A stretch of 64,000 bases of DNA, taken from Rhizomys pruinosus. Lineage: Eukaryota; Chordata; Mammalia; Rodentia; Spalacidae. Shown in pieces: positions 1-12,256 of the stretch. Position numbers and translations under genes: made by a program. Under the pieces are notes generated by a model. That model ran no database searches. It was not told where the DNA came from and was given only the letters and a program-made list of their open reading frames with translations. The stretch is from NCBI GenBank assembly GCA_009823505.1, contig VZQC01012278.1, forward strand, positions 475,949 to 539,948, read 5' to 3'. Position 1 is the first letter of the stretch, and the number at the start of each line of letters is the position of its first letter.

Positions 1-334
1 CACTGATAGTTTAAATTAGGGGAAGTAATACTAGCATGGAAAGACAACTCTGATTTCCAGTAAAATTGTCTATCCAGAAAAAAAGCAAAACAAACAAATT
101 AAAAAAAAATGTCTGGCTCTGTGAGTGTATACAAAATGGTGTCTTCTTAAAACATTTTATGCCATATAAAGTGTAGGGACTGACCAATGGTTTGGTAGCC
201 AGATATAACTGAATGTAAGCCAGTGTGCATCACCACAGGGTACCAGAATGCTGGGCCCACCCTGGAGGCAGTAGGTATATCAGACAAAGGAAATGGATGC
301 ATGTAAAATCAATAATCATGAATAAATGTTTTCT

Positions 335-485
335 GCACTGGCAACTTTCTCATTGCTGTGACCAAACATGCAACAAGAAGCAGTTTGTCTCAAGGGCTCA
401 GACACCGCAGTCCCTTGTGACTGGGAGGGAATGGTTGGGAATGCCTTGCAACCATTTCTCTTCTGTACAGATTAGGAAGCAGGGG
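335..485 (+). mobile_element. Degenerate fragment of a common muroid dispersed repeat
   Basis: The phrase GCAACTTTCTCATTGCTGTG followed by a 'gaccaaacatgcaacaagaagcag' like stretch matches the start of the mid-repetitive element also seen at 32218. It is old, and only its first ~140 bp is recognisable. The class (RMER or other LTR-like) is not certain. The flanks 1-334 and 486-970 show no repeat or gene that I recognise. Confidence 0.45.
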
Positions 486-974
486 AACTAACTGTAACCT
501 TTTTCTTCTTTTGAATAATTCTCAGACCCCTCCCACGTGTAAAGTAAGTTTTCACTTCTCACATAAACAAACCTCTCTGGGAAATCCCTCCTGAGCACAC
601 TGAAACATGTGTCTCTTGAGTGATGTCAGGCCATGTCTAGTTGACTGTAAAGCTCTTCCATTGCACCTCCTTTATTAGTTTTTCTTATAGCTGTTCTCTA
701 AGTTAAGTATTGCAAAATGTAAATTCTGCTATTAACTAATATTACCAGGCCCCTGATTGATGGGATGAAAATAAGAATTCCTGGAAGTAAATTATTTAGA
801 CCTTTGAAATTTAGAAAAACACAGTGCCCATTTCACCTAATTCACTAAACACATATGGGTTCATATTTGAAAATCAACAAAGCCTATTACTAGTATACAG
901 TTCGTGATATAATTAAATAGATATTTAGAAGATGCTTCAGATTCTTTATTGATTTCATGAAATAAGAAATATCC

Positions 975-1260
975 ATTCATGGGTTGACAGCTTTTCCAGT
1001 GATACTTTTTTTGTCATACTAACAAAGCACAAGCAATTGGATGTACAGGCATTTAAACAGTACTAATTATTATGTCAAGCTAAGCTGTGAGCATAGACAC
1101 AGATGCTTGGATGGTATTCTAATCCACAAACTGTGGTTTCTCTATAAAGGGTGACAAGTTCTTATTGTGGCTTATAACATCTCCTAACCACTAGAGGACA
1201 TAAGCTTGTGGCATCCACTGTGAGTTATTCCTCCAAGGAGAGAGCTAATAGCCAATTAGA
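975..1260 (-). mobile_element. Module X (L1 3'UTR-like) fragment, minus strand
   Basis: Read on the minus strand, this stretch matches the middle of module X. The shared blocks come in the same order: 'ctaattggctat.agctctctccttggag', the 'gttataaacca' block, 'accatccaaacatctgtgtctat', 'attagtactgtttaaatacct' and 'tgtcaacccatgaa'. Both ends are missing. It is followed by an AT microsatellite. Divergence from the other copies is clearly higher, so this copy is old. Confidence 0.7.
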
Positions 1261-1267
1261 TTTGGAT

Positions 1268-1310
1268 ATTATTATATTATATTATATATATATTATATAT
1301 ATATATATTG
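1268..1310. repeat. (AT)n microsatellite
   Basis: About 40 bp of nearly pure TA/ATT repeats sit between a minus-strand module X fragment and a plus-strand L1. Confidence 0.9.
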
Positions 1311-1429
1311 GCTGCCACTGTTGCACCAGTATCTCCAGGCTGTTAATGTGTAGCTGATTTGATGGAGGAGTCTTGCTGTCTCGGGAGACCAATTTTTGCT
1401 GGGAATCACCAAAGTCCAACCAAGATGAG

Positions 1430-4090
1430 ATCGACAGCTAAATAGTCCAATAGTACAGGAGAAATCAAAGATGTAATAAGTAGCCTCCCAACAAAAAAAT
1501 GCCCAGGCCCCAGATGTTTCACAGCAGAATTCTATAAATATTTCGAAAAGACTTTCAAAACCGTTGTTACTCAAATTGTTTAGAAGGATCACAATGGAGG
1601 GATTTCTCCCAGATTCCTTCTATGAAGACCGCATCACGCTACTACTAAAACCAGGAAAAAAACACACCAAAAAGGAGAACTATAGACCAATCTCACTAAT
1701 GAACACAGATGCCACAAAATTATAAACAGGATATGGAAATCTATACAGACCACATCAATAAAATCATCCACCATTACCAAGTGGATTTCTAACCAGAGAT
1801 GCAGGGATGGTTCAACATATGAAAATCAATAAACATCATAAACATATAAAATGGATGAAAGACAAAAACAAAAAAAAAAAAAAGAAAACCTTTGACAAAA
1901 AATCCAGCATCCCTTCATGTTTAAAGTCCTGGAGGGAATTGGTCTGGAGGGATCATTCGTCAAGTAATCAAAGCCATATTACAGGAAAACACACAGCCAA
2001 TATCATCTTTAAATGGGGAAATGACAGAAGATTCCCCTTAAAGATAGGAACTCGGCAAGGTGCCCCCTTTCACCACTTCCTTTTCAATATAGATGCTGGA
2101 AACCGTTGCTAGGGCAATAAGGCAATAAAAGGAATTAAAGGAGTCTAATTGGGAAAGAGGAAGTCAAGCTATCCCTTTGTGCTGATGATATGATTGTCTA
2201 CTAAGGGATGCTAAGAGAACTCCACAGAAAACTCTAGAAATGTATTTAAGAGCTTTGGGTAAGTGGCAGGATACAACAATAAAATCTAGAAAAATCAGTA
2301 GCTTTCTCTTACACCCACAACATGCAACTGAAGAAGGACTACAAGGAGACCTTCCACTCACAATGTCTCCAAAAACAAATAAATACCTAGGAACAAACAT
2401 AACAAAAGACAACAAGGATCTCTACAACAAAATTTTAAACCCCTGAACAAAGGAAATTGAGGAGGAAGACATCAGAAGATGGACAAACCTCCCATGCTCA
2501 TGGACTGGGAAAAATAAATATAGTAAAAAATGTCCATCCTACCCAAACTAGTGTACAGATTAAGCAATCCCAATCAAAATCGCCAAGAGTTTCTTCACAG
2601 CTGTGGAAAAAAAATTCTCAATTTAATTTGGAAAAAAAACAAAAGACCCCGAATACCAAAGCAACCCTAAGTGAAAAGAGCAATAGTGGGGATCTACTAT
2701 ACCAGACATCAAATATACTACAGGGCTATAGTCATAAAAACATCCTGGTCTGACACAAAAAAGACATGACCAATGGATAAAACTGAAGATCTCAAACCTG
2801 AGCTCATTACAATTTCAGCCACCTCATATTTGACAAGGGGACCAAGAAGACCCATGGAGGAAAAAAGCATCTTAAGAATGTGTGGCAAAACTGGATCAAC
2901 ACTTGTAGAAAATAAATTAAACCAGTATCTCTCACCTTGTATACAAAGGTCAATTCCAGATGGACCAATGACCTCAACGTGAAACCCAAACTCTGGAAGT
3001 GATAAAGAGAAAAACTTGGCAGCAGGACTACAAGACATAGGCATGAAAAAGACTTCTTAAATCCGACAGCAGCTGCACAAGAATTAAGTGACAATTGACA
3101 ATGGGACCTCATTAAATTTAAAAGTTTCTGTACATCAAAAGAGACATAAAGGAAGTGAAAGAAAAAAAAAAAAAAAAAAAAAAAAAACATCTGACAAAGC
3201 ATTAATTTCCAGAGTACACAAGCTACTCAAAAAAACAAAGAAGAAAGAACATAACGATCACTCAAAAGATGGAGCAAAGATCTGAATAGCGACTTCACAG
3301 AAGAGGAATTAGGATGGTGTCGTGCAGTAGTAACATCTTAAGAAGTGTTACCATCACCGACTAGATAATTAAGGAAATGCAAAATTAAAACTACTTTAGA
3401 TATTACATATTATTATTCAATAAGCTTGCTAGGATCAGGAATACGAATGATACCAGTGCTGGAGAGGTTGTGGGGAAAGTGGAACACTCATCCACTGCTG
3501 CTGGGAGAAGTAAACTTTACAGCCACTATGGAAAGCAGGTGGAAACCCTTAGAAGACTCAAAATGAGCCCTGCCATTTGCACCCAGTCATACCACTCCTG
3601 GGTATAACCCACAAGAACATCTTACAGCAAAGATACATCACACAGCTAGTTTTATTGCAGCTCTGTTCACAATAAGCAAAAAGCTGAAACCAGCCCAGGT
3701 GGCCGTCAACTGACGAGTGGATAGAGAAAATGTGGTACATGTATACAATGGAGTTCTATGCAGTGGTAAAAGAGAGACATCATGAAATTTGCAAAGTAAA
3801 TGATGTAGTAGCTAGAAGACCATATTTAGTGAGAGTAACACTAGAAAACAGAAAAACAAATGAAAATGGTTTTGTCCCTCATATGTGAGCTAGTACAATA
3901 ACTCAGATATAAAATATTTTGTGGAGGGGGATGCATAGTAAAGAAAAACAACAGAAAGACTCGCATCCGAAAATGGACTGAATGGTAATAGGGAAGGGGG
4001 GAGAGTGGCGTGAGAGGGACAGGGTGTATATTTTATTAATGCATATTTAATTTACTCTGAGTTCAACAAGTATCCAGTTTGCCCAGACAT
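1430..4090 (+). mobile_element. L1 LINE, 5'-truncated, ORF2 reverse transcriptase to 3' end
   Basis: Broken reading frames give successive L1 ORF2 landmarks. Near 1490-1550 is a [13 protein letters not shown] stretch that begins the reverse transcriptase domain. NYRPISLMN lies near 1680-1700. The catalytic ADDMIV block is near 2180 (nucleotides gctgatgatatgattgtc). [20 protein letters not shown] stretch follows at 2385-2430. The C-terminal region runs to about 3890, with a G-rich 3'UTR to 4090. Many stops and frameshifts make it dead. A run of about 27 A at 3159-3187 interrupts the C-terminal coding part. Confidence 0.9.
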
Positions 4091-4134
4091 CTGTCTACAG
4101 GATAAATGGAATTTTAGGACTTAGTAAAAAGTAA

Positions 4135-4371
4135 GCTGGAGAGGATGGCCTAGCGGTTAAGAGCGCCGACCCTCTTGCAGAGATCCCGGTTCGATCCCCA
4201 GCATCCACATGGCGGCGAGAGCCGCTGAAAACTCCAGTTCCAGGGAAACTCCAGTTCAGGGGAATCCGAGACCCTCTTCTGACCTCCGCGCGCATTGCAC
4301 GACAGGGTACAAAACCTGCATGCAGACCGTACATGAGTACACATACCAACATAAAAAAAAAAAAAAAAAAA
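4135..4371 (+). mobile_element. B2/B3-type SINE, full length
   Basis: The tRNA-derived head has an A box (ggcctagcggttaagagc) and a B box (ggttcgatcccc), then a tRNA-unrelated body with the internal 'aactccagttccag' duplication, and a 20-A tail at 4352-4371. It is inserted at or near the tail of the L1 relic. Short similar sequences on both sides (agtaag/agagtaa) may be a degraded TSD. Confidence 0.93.
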
Positions 4372-5097
4372 GAGTAAATATGGTATATTACACAACCAAG
4401 TTTTACAGGCTTGTTAAAAACGCTAATGGACTGAGTTAAATGGAGATATAAATCGCTGTTGTCCACATTTGTTTTACAAAAAATCTTAGACAAAAAACTT
4501 GTATGGCAATACAAATGTTCTCTATAACGTCTCTGTTGTACCGTATCACCTTGTAGCCATTCTCTTCACCTATAAGATGATTTAACAAAAAATTAAGTTT
4601 GCTTCCCAAGTTAACACATAAGTCACCCAAAACAGCATGGGCGAATTTGTGAATCTGTGCTTGATTCCACCCTATCAGGTATGTGATTTAATACAACTGT
4701 CGTCTGGAGACTCATGGGTAAAAAAAAAAAAAAAAAAAAAAAGGTGGGAAATACAGTAAACATAAAACTACAAAAACCTTGCATTCAAATCTTTAAAACC
4801 TACACTCACGGGAAAAGATTTGAATGTTTCCACAGTTCCAAAATGTCACCAAACCAATGGCTGAGAAAGAAAAGATACAGCTTTGCATTGAGTAGGGGCT
4901 GACTAACCTAGGAAAATATTGCAACTGAATGGTTTGACCCATCTGGAACATATTAAAGGAAGAAGAGCCTAACGATTGCTCACACACATTGAAACCCATC
5001 TGTGGGATCCTACTTGTAACAACTCTTTATAATGTGTCCTAATTAAACTCCTTACCTTCCAGGTGTGCAAGGTTTTAATATGAGAGACTTTCTTGCC
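4372..5097. other. No gene recognised
   Basis: AT-rich DNA with a 29-base A-rich run at 4714-4742. It may include more L1 3' flank, but I see no diagnostic motif, open gene or RNA gene. Confidence 0.5.
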
Positions 5098-6420
5098 TCC
5101 CACCATAGAACAAGGAGAAATATGCTGCGATTGAGTCGTCTCCAACTGTAAATTAAGAAACAACTATTATAGAGGTAATCTCTTGTAAAACCAGTAAAAC
5201 TGCCTTCCTTTAACCAGACATAGGAACTGTGAAAAAGGATTATTCTCTATCAGAAACCAAATTAATACTAAAGTCTCTAGTACACACTTAAGCAAAAATC
5301 TATCAATATCAACTCATGAAAGTTGCAGCAATGGATTATTCTTACCAAGGAGATGTTGGCTTAGGGGATCCAAGGCCCCACAAACGGTAAAAGCTCCTTG
5401 CTCTATAACTGGGATACTTGATGAAAGAGAAGGAGAGCGATACGGCCCGCTGTTGGAAGAACCTGGACATTAACATGGGGACAGATGTATTGAGGACACA
5501 CAACGCAAGTTTATGGAGGCACTGGAATACAAGAGGTGGTTTACCAAAGGCACTAAACCATAAAATAAATATGTGGGTCTCCTTGTCAAGCAGACTCCAC
5601 CTGTCAGCACCAAGCTACACCTCACCTGCCTGAAATTACTGTGCAGCAGAGGCAGACATATGCCTGTATATCCCCAAATCTAATTGGCTATTGGTCTCTC
5701 CTTGGAGAATAACCCATGATGATGCACAAGCTTACATCCTGTACAGGTTAGGAGCGGTTCTAAACCACAGTAAGACCCCTTGTCATATTTAACAGGCAAA
5801 AAAAATGTAATTCATGGATTAACATACCATCCAAACATATGTGTCTATACCAAAGTAACCTACCGTAAATATTAGTGCTGTTTAAATACCTAAATATCTA
5901 ATTGTGTGTGCTTCATTAGTAGGATTGAAAGGTTATTCGTGGACAAACTGTCAGCCCATGAAAGGAAACGGCCAGAATTGACCAGAGTCCAAGACAACAG
6001 CTCCAGAGAAAGTAGACTGTTTTGCTTCTCATCCACCTGTGCCCCTTTTCTAAGCCAATCTGCGGAAGAGGGGGCATGGTAGAATGTAAGGCTGTGATTG
6101 GTGAAACTACATCAATATAGTCTGGACACTCATTGGATCAACTTGATTGAACATACAAGACCCCCCCAGCTGGGTGGTGGGGCTATGGAGGTTTGGGCAC
6201 AACAGCCTGCAAATTGGTTTTACATGAGGGATGCTTGTACTCATAAATTATCACTTATTGCTAAAAAATGAAAAAAAAACTGAGAGAAAGATGCAGGATA
6301 GTTATGGCAGAATGCATGATCTGGGATTGAGTGGAGTGGGATGGGGAGGGAAGGGAAAGGGAAATATGCCTGAACTGAACTGAAAAATGATGTATGAAAC
6401 ACATGAAGCATCCATTTAAA
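5098..6420 (+). mobile_element. Module X: 1.3-kb L1-3'UTR-like retroposon copy
   Basis: This ~1.3-kb sequence recurs at 25420-26760 with the same 5' boundary ('accatagaacaaggagaaat') and the same internal order. Its 3' half also recurs at 62065-62825 and 13216-13640. The middle resembles the Lx-type L1 3'UTR ('taagcc..caatctgcggaagaggg..gaatgtaag'). The end holds an A-rich spacer and then a G-rich tail (aagatgcaggatag..gcatgatctggga) like that of L1 at 33430 and 56715. It has no significant open frame. It could be a 3'UTR-only L1 truncation or a non-autonomous L1-tail family. Confidence 0.7.
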
Positions 6421-6454
6421 AAAAGGGAAGTTATACCTGTTTTATAGGAAATTA

Positions 6455-6835
6455 CCACTGTAACAATTGGCTCTAATTTGCAGTTAGGGAGTGGTTTCTC
6501 ACCCACTTGTGTCCCTTTCCCAAAGCCCAGGAAAAAAACTGCGGAAGAGGAGGCATGGTAGAATGTAAGGGCTGCGGAGAGATAGCGGTGAATCATGAGA
6601 CTACAGGAATATAGTCTGGACTCCTAACTGATCAACATGCCTGTGCATACAAGCTTCTCCAACTAGACTATGGGAACTTTGGGTTGTTCAAAATTTGGAC
6701 ATAGATACTTGCAAAATGCACCAGTTATCTAATTGTATGACAAACTGAGTAACATCAATGTTATCTGCAAACAACTGTGTCATTATATTGTAGAATCCCT
6801 TAAAAATAAACAAATAAAAAAAGAAATATCCAACA
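6455..6835 (+). mobile_element. Second, older module X 3' fragment
   Basis: Directly downstream of the previous copy, 'tgcggaagaggaggcatggtagaatgtaag', 'atatagtctgga' and 'acttgcaaaatg' repeat the order of the module X 3' half with more divergence. It ends in an A-rich stretch (aaaaataaacaaataaaaaa). The two lie head to tail. Confidence 0.6.
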
Positions 6836-8254
6836 CATACAAATATTTTGTGTACATAGATATTCAAATTGTGAATAATTCAGAAGTTGTTCTGAATTGA
6901 GAACAAACTTACATCAGAATTATGAAACATGGCTTTGTAAAATTAAAATTGCCTTCTAGTATTTATAATATCTCATGATTCTTCATTAAGATAACATGAT
7001 TTTATATGTGAAAGCCTATATATAATACTTGGATATGCTTTATATTTATGTATAAAATATTAAAGTAGTTTGTATGCGAGACAGAAGATACAGTCATATT
7101 TTTAAAACCTGCTGAAACAAAAAGCAATTCTAATTATTTAGAGATAAATCTTATGGACTCTACATCCCTTATTGCATTTCATTTTATTTATAGTCCATTC
7201 TACTGTCTTCCTGATATGCAGATATTTTAGAAGGGATTAAATTCTTGTGTGGAAGAACTTCATCTTCACGTTGAGGCCTGAGTCCTGTTCCTCTTATATC
7301 CTTCACAGATTCCACCACAATCACTTGGGGAACAGTGAACTCTTTAAACATCTCTGAATGCAGAGATCAGGCACCAGTTGCATGGTCATTTATTTGGATT
7401 GAGAAAAACGGTCTTATAATGCTGGTGATTATGTTAATTACTTTGCGGGGATGGATTGAACATATGATGTGGAGAAAATGAGATGTGAGAAGCAAATGGT
7501 GTTGCTAAGACACATCAATTAGTATCCATGAATAAGCATGAATACATGAATAAGAAAAATAACCATTAGAAAAAAATAAGTCAATTGAAGTTATATAGAG
7601 CATTTCAGATTAAAATTTGATTTATTTTACATATGTATTGTCTGTCTTTATTATTATCTGAGATTGTCTTTGTTTGGATTTTTATATCAATAACTCATAT
7701 GCAATTATGTTAGCTCTTCCACCTCAAAACTTAAATAATGTGTTGCCCTTAATATTACCTAGATGAAGCAGGCACCTCAGTCCCTCAGAGAAAACCTGAG
7801 CATTTCTAGGTCAGCTTGCATCTATAATAGTTTTGGGAAGCCCAAAGCCGAATATAAATAAGCATATTTGAAAGCCTCCGGGAGGATGGTGCATAATGTT
7901 TAGGTAATGACTAAAATTTAGTGAATAGAATTCTCAATTCAGGCTAGCTAACAGATGAGAAAATGAACATAGCTAATTTAAACACAGTCTGATAGAGGGA
8001 AAAAATCACTTACTGTCACCCTTCTTAAAATGGATTGTGTTATTTAATTATTATTGCCATTGCTCTGAATTAATTAAGCAACCAGGTCTTTTCTAGTCAC
8101 TCCTGGAATACAGACAGAGATGTGCTCTGGTGCCACAGTTGACTATCTAGATACACAGCTCTGAAATAAACATATCCAAAGTAGCCCCAGCCAGAACAAG
8201 GTCTAAGAATATCAATACAGGAGACTCTCCATGGGCAAGAACAAGTAACAATAT
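6836..8254. other. No gene or recent repeat recognised
   Basis: AT-rich, apparently unique DNA. No frame or motif supports an exon, and no SINE or L1 landmark is visible. Confidence 0.5.
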
Positions 8255-8665
8255 TTGGGGTGTCATGGTTGGCATCTGTGGTCAGCTTGACACATCTGGG
8301 AAGAGGGAACTTGACTTGGGGGATTTCCTCTGTCTGGCCTCTGTGCATGTTTGAAAGTGATTTTTCTTGATTGTTGATTAAAGCAGGAGGGTCCAGCCCA
8401 TTGTGGGCTCTGCCACCTCTGTTAAGTGATCCTATGTTGTATAAGATAGGAGGCTGAGCACAGGCCAGGGGAGCAAGCCACGAAGCAGTGTTCCTCCAAG
8501 GTTTCTGCTTCAGTTCCTGCCTCCAGGTTCCTGCTCTGAGATTCTTCCTAGCTTTCCTCAAAAATGGACTGTCTCCTAGAAATGTAAGATGCAGTAAATA
8601 AACCCTTTCCTTACCATGTTGTTTTTGGTGAGAGTGTTTTTATCACAGCAACAGAGAAGACAGAC
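8255..8665 (+). mobile_element. Muroid dispersed repeat with AATAAA-type 3' end
   Basis: The order 'ggtcagcttgacacatctggg', 'gagggtccagcccattgtggg', 'ggctgagcacaggcc', 'ttcctgcctccaggttcctgctctg', 'gtaaataaaccctttcc' and 'gtgtttttatcacagcaacagag' is that of a very common mouse/rat dispersed repeat. The AATAAA near the end suggests an LTR-like or processed origin. I cannot assign the Repbase name from sequence alone. The minus-strand frame across it is not a gene. Confidence 0.75.
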
Positions 8666-8874
8666 AGAAAAGGGACTTTCCCCTCCTGTGTAGCTGAATA
8701 GCTTTAGATAACAAATTATTTTTAAAGTTCTTGCAAGCTTTCATTTGCACATTTTGTTTCTTCCTCATTTGTGTATTATAAAACATCAAATGATAGTATT
8801 ACTTTCTTCATATGTATAATAAAGAACATCTGCTAATAACATTCTATTATGAACTATTTTTAGTGAAAACCTTT

Positions 8875-9235
8875 ACAAAAAAAAAAAAAATAAAACCACA
8901 TACAAGTGTTGCTGAGATATATTAGTGGGTAAAATCCTTGCTCCACATCTGAAAACCCTATTTCGGATCCAAGACCCATGTAAAGCTTGGTATAGTCACC
9001 CACATGTGGAATTCCAGTGTTTCTATAGCTAGATGAGAGGTGGGAACAGATCTGGAGGACCAAGCAGCTTGCTATACACAGCAGTGAACAATAGGCCCTG
9101 TATCAATATGGTGCATCTTCGGGACTGACCTCTGAGGTGGTCGTTAAACATTGATATGTGTGATGTGACATATGCTCATCAGCACTCACACACACACAGA
9201 AACTCACACATATCATGCAGGCATAAACACACAAA
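8875..9235. mobile_element. Old SINE-like sequence (B4/B3-like) with CA-rich end
   Basis: The segment 'gtgggtaaaatccttgctccacatc' through 'cacacacacacagaaactcacacatatcatgc' resembles an aged rodent SINE with a tRNA-like head and CA-rich tail. An A-run lies at 8877-8890. The assignment is tentative because both pol III boxes are eroded. Confidence 0.4.
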
Positions 9236-9301
9236 GATTTTTTAAGGTATATACACTATTTTAGGAAAATAAATCCTAATTGAGCTTGAAATCCATCTTG
9301 T

Positions 9302-9384
9302 ATTACTGCTCTGTATTTTTTTTTTTGCGGTTCTCAGCCTCAGCCTTTAACGGCTGCGCTATCCCAATTACTGCTCTGTATTTT
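9302..9384 (-). mobile_element. Tiny pol III-like retroinsertion flanked by an 18-bp perfect TSD
   Basis: The 18-bp sequence ATTACTGCTCTGTATTTT occurs at 9302-9319 and again at 9367-9384. Between them lie 47 bp that read, on the minus strand, as a ~40-nt body starting gggatagcgcagccgttaaa and ending in gaaccgc plus an A tail. The start resembles a pol III A box (TRGCNNAGYNGG-like TAGCGCAGCCGTT). This is the layout of an L1-mobilised short RNA, perhaps a tRNA 5' half or a truncated tRNA-like transcript. No B box is present. The source RNA is not identified. Confidence 0.75.
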
Positions 9385-10380
9385 AAACAAATAAATAAAT
9401 GACATTCATTCCCTGAAATTCAGTTGAAATGTTAATTGGTCTAATTTAACAATTTACATTGTGTACGTATATCATATCATCATGTTATGCTGTAAATAAG
9501 TATAATTTTTTTTCTGATGGTTTAGAAAATAATAACAGTTGACTGTCAAATGGCAGAATCTATTGTCTACCAATTTCCTTTCCCTTAGTTAAGCAGACGT
9601 TTTACATTCAGCTAAGTATATACCTGTAATTCAAAGACAGACAGGAGATATGTTTATTATCTATGTGAGTTGACTCTGGCCAGGAGAAAAGTTCTGGATA
9701 GGTACTAGGAGGCCTGAGCTCTAGCCCAGTCCTCCTCTTTCACCTGTGGGAGAGCCTCCACCTTAAAACCACCTTCCCCCAGCCAGTGTGTTACAAAAAT
9801 TAAACCCCAACCTTATTAAAGCTTTACATTGGGGAATCTCTGTTATAGCAACTTCACCTGTTCATTAAATGATAGCCTCTCTTGACAGGTCCTGACTTAA
9901 AGTGAAATTGCATTTTTGAATGTTTTATAAGCTTCATTTTTCTTGTGGGAAAATCATATAACCTCTAAATTCCAAGTATCTGCACATCCTACTGGTAATT
10001 TATTTTTAGAATGTCATTGAATCTTGACCTTTATAATAGTATTGCATTAGTTACATACCTCTAAACCATCCCTGTTCTGACTGATGGCACCCCACACACC
10101 CCAGCTTTGACACTCAAATCCTCTTCCCATTGATAACTGTGCTTTATAATTCCAGAACCTAACCCAGAGAAACTATCACCAAAGAGTTAACACTCAGTCT
10201 GTCACCAGCTTCATAGCTGTTTATTATAATGTATATAATATCTGTCTAACAAAGTAAATTCATTAATATGAAGAGAAACAGCACCCAAAAGTTGTGTTCT
10301 GACCTCAAAACAGATGCCATGGCAAGAGCTCCATTAATGAATCAATTAATAATTAGTGCAAATGAAATAGGGCTTTGTAA
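9385..10380. other. No gene recognised
   Basis: Apparently unique, AT-rich DNA. No coding signature or clear repeat is seen. Confidence 0.5.
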
Positions 10381-10381
10381 A

Positions 10382-10530
10382 TTTTTTGTCTTTTCTAGAC
10401 AGGGTCTCCCTGTAGCCCCAGCTGTCCTGGAACTCACTCTGTAGACAGGCTGGCCTTGAACTCACAAAGATCCGCCTGCCTCTGCCTCCCAAGTGCTAGG
10501 ATTAAAGGCATGCACCATACCCAGCAGGCT
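10382..10530 (-). mobile_element. B1 SINE
   Basis: The minus-strand B1 body is readable from 'gacagggtctccctgtagcccc' to 'aagtgctaggattaaaggcatgcacca'. It is full length apart from a short or absent A tail at the left (ttttttgtcttttc). Confidence 0.93.
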
Positions 10531-12092
10531 TTGTATTTTTATTAAAATACTGATATCACTCTTATTTTGCTTATCTTATACATATTTCTCAAAGCCATGA
10601 CTTTTACAACATTCCCCAATTCTAAGTTTTTTTTCTCCCTAGGTTTCTTACATTGCTAAAATTCCCCTTTTTCAAGAATTATTCTCCCCAAACCAACTGA
10701 CCTGGAATTGTCTAGGCAGAGAATATTGGATAACTGAGGTTCTCTGACCAGCCTGCTACCCTAATACCCAGGCTCTAAGAAAGTGAGAAATTAATCATTA
10801 AATAGAGGTTATGAATTTGAAAGTGAGTGTGCACACAGGGATAACATGGGACGAACAGAGGGAAGAACTGATGTAAATACAGTACTACAAATCAGATTTT
10901 CAAAGAAATAAAAAATATAAATTATGCAAAACAACAATAGGCCCATGTAACCACCATCTTTCTGCTTTGGAACTAGGCACACTGATGCTGCCGGAGAACA
11001 TCTGACTAGCCTGCCAGGAACCAGCCCATCCTCCCAATAAAATGTCAAAAACGGGAACCTGATTAAAGACCAACTGACTAAATACACCTGACCACAGAGC
11101 AGTTAAGCTATGACAGTAAAAACAACTAACTACACATACCTGGCCAGAAAGCAGCTAAGATATGACAGTAAAAACAGAAACAGACTTCAACTCAAACAGG
11201 CCTGGCTATGATTTCATATTAGACACTCAAGCAACAAACAAATTCTATATGTCATGGTCACAGCACAAAAACACAAATAATATGGAAAAAAAGATAGTAT
11301 ATCTCTACAAAATCCCACCACACCCGCAACAGTGTTCTACAATAAGAACAACCCAGAGAAATGCCAAGATCCAAAACTTAAAACAACAATTATAAACATG
11401 ATCAAATAATTTTTAAAAATTAACACACTAAGGAAAGACTCAGAGAGGATATGAAAAAACTCCCGACTAAAGCTCAAGAAAATACAAATACAGAGCTGAA
11501 GGAATTTATAAAAATAAGCCAGGATTTGAAAAATGAATTCACAGAAGAATTATTGAAATAAAACTCAAGCAGAAATGAACATGAAAAGGAAAAACCCAGT
11601 AAGCCAACTCAAAACAAATGCAAGAGTTGTGGGAAACCCTGAAAATACCAAATTACATCTCGTAGGCATAAAGAAAAGAGAATAATCCCAGGTCAATGAT
11701 ATTGACCAGATCTTCAGCAAGAGTACAGAGGAAAACTTCCCTTAATTACGGAAAAACATACTTATACAGATACTAGAAATGTACAGATCCCAAATAGAGA
11801 GGAACTGAACAGAAACACCCCATGGCATATCATAGTAAAAACATAACAAAGAGAAGGTCCTGAAAGCTGCAAGAAAACTATAAGTTAAAGATAAATAAAA
11901 GTCCATGGGCATTGCAGCCAACTTTTCAATGCAAACCATAAAAGCCAGAAGAGCCTGGAGCAAAGTATTCCATTTATGATAATGTAAATTATCATAAATG
12001 CTAAGCCAGAATATTTTACCCAGCAAAACTGTCTATCTTAGTTTAAAGAGAATGAAAATTCTTCCATATTATATAAAAAGATGAAATAATTT

Positions 12093-12256
12093 GCAGGGCG
12101 TGGTGGCACACGCCTTTAATCCTAGCACTTGGGAGGCAGAGGCAGGCGGATCTTTGTGAGTTCAAGGCCAGCCTGGTCTACAGAGTGAGTTCCAGGACAG
12201 CTGGGGCTATAGGGAGACCCTGTCTCAAAAAGACAAAAAAAAAAAAAAAAAAAAAA
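12093..12256 (+). mobile_element. B1 SINE with target-site duplication
   Basis: A full B1 (gcagggcgtggtggcacacg to aagacaaaa) with a long A tail ending at 12256. The sequence 'gatgaaataattt' stands on both sides (from 12080 and from 12257), a clear TSD inside the old L1. The second copy of this locus (19280) starts inside this A tail. Confidence 0.95.

Noticed and set aside
8097..8561. 154-codon minus-strand frame
   Set aside because: Mostly inside the dispersed repeat at 8255-8665, with no domain and no splice or promoter support.
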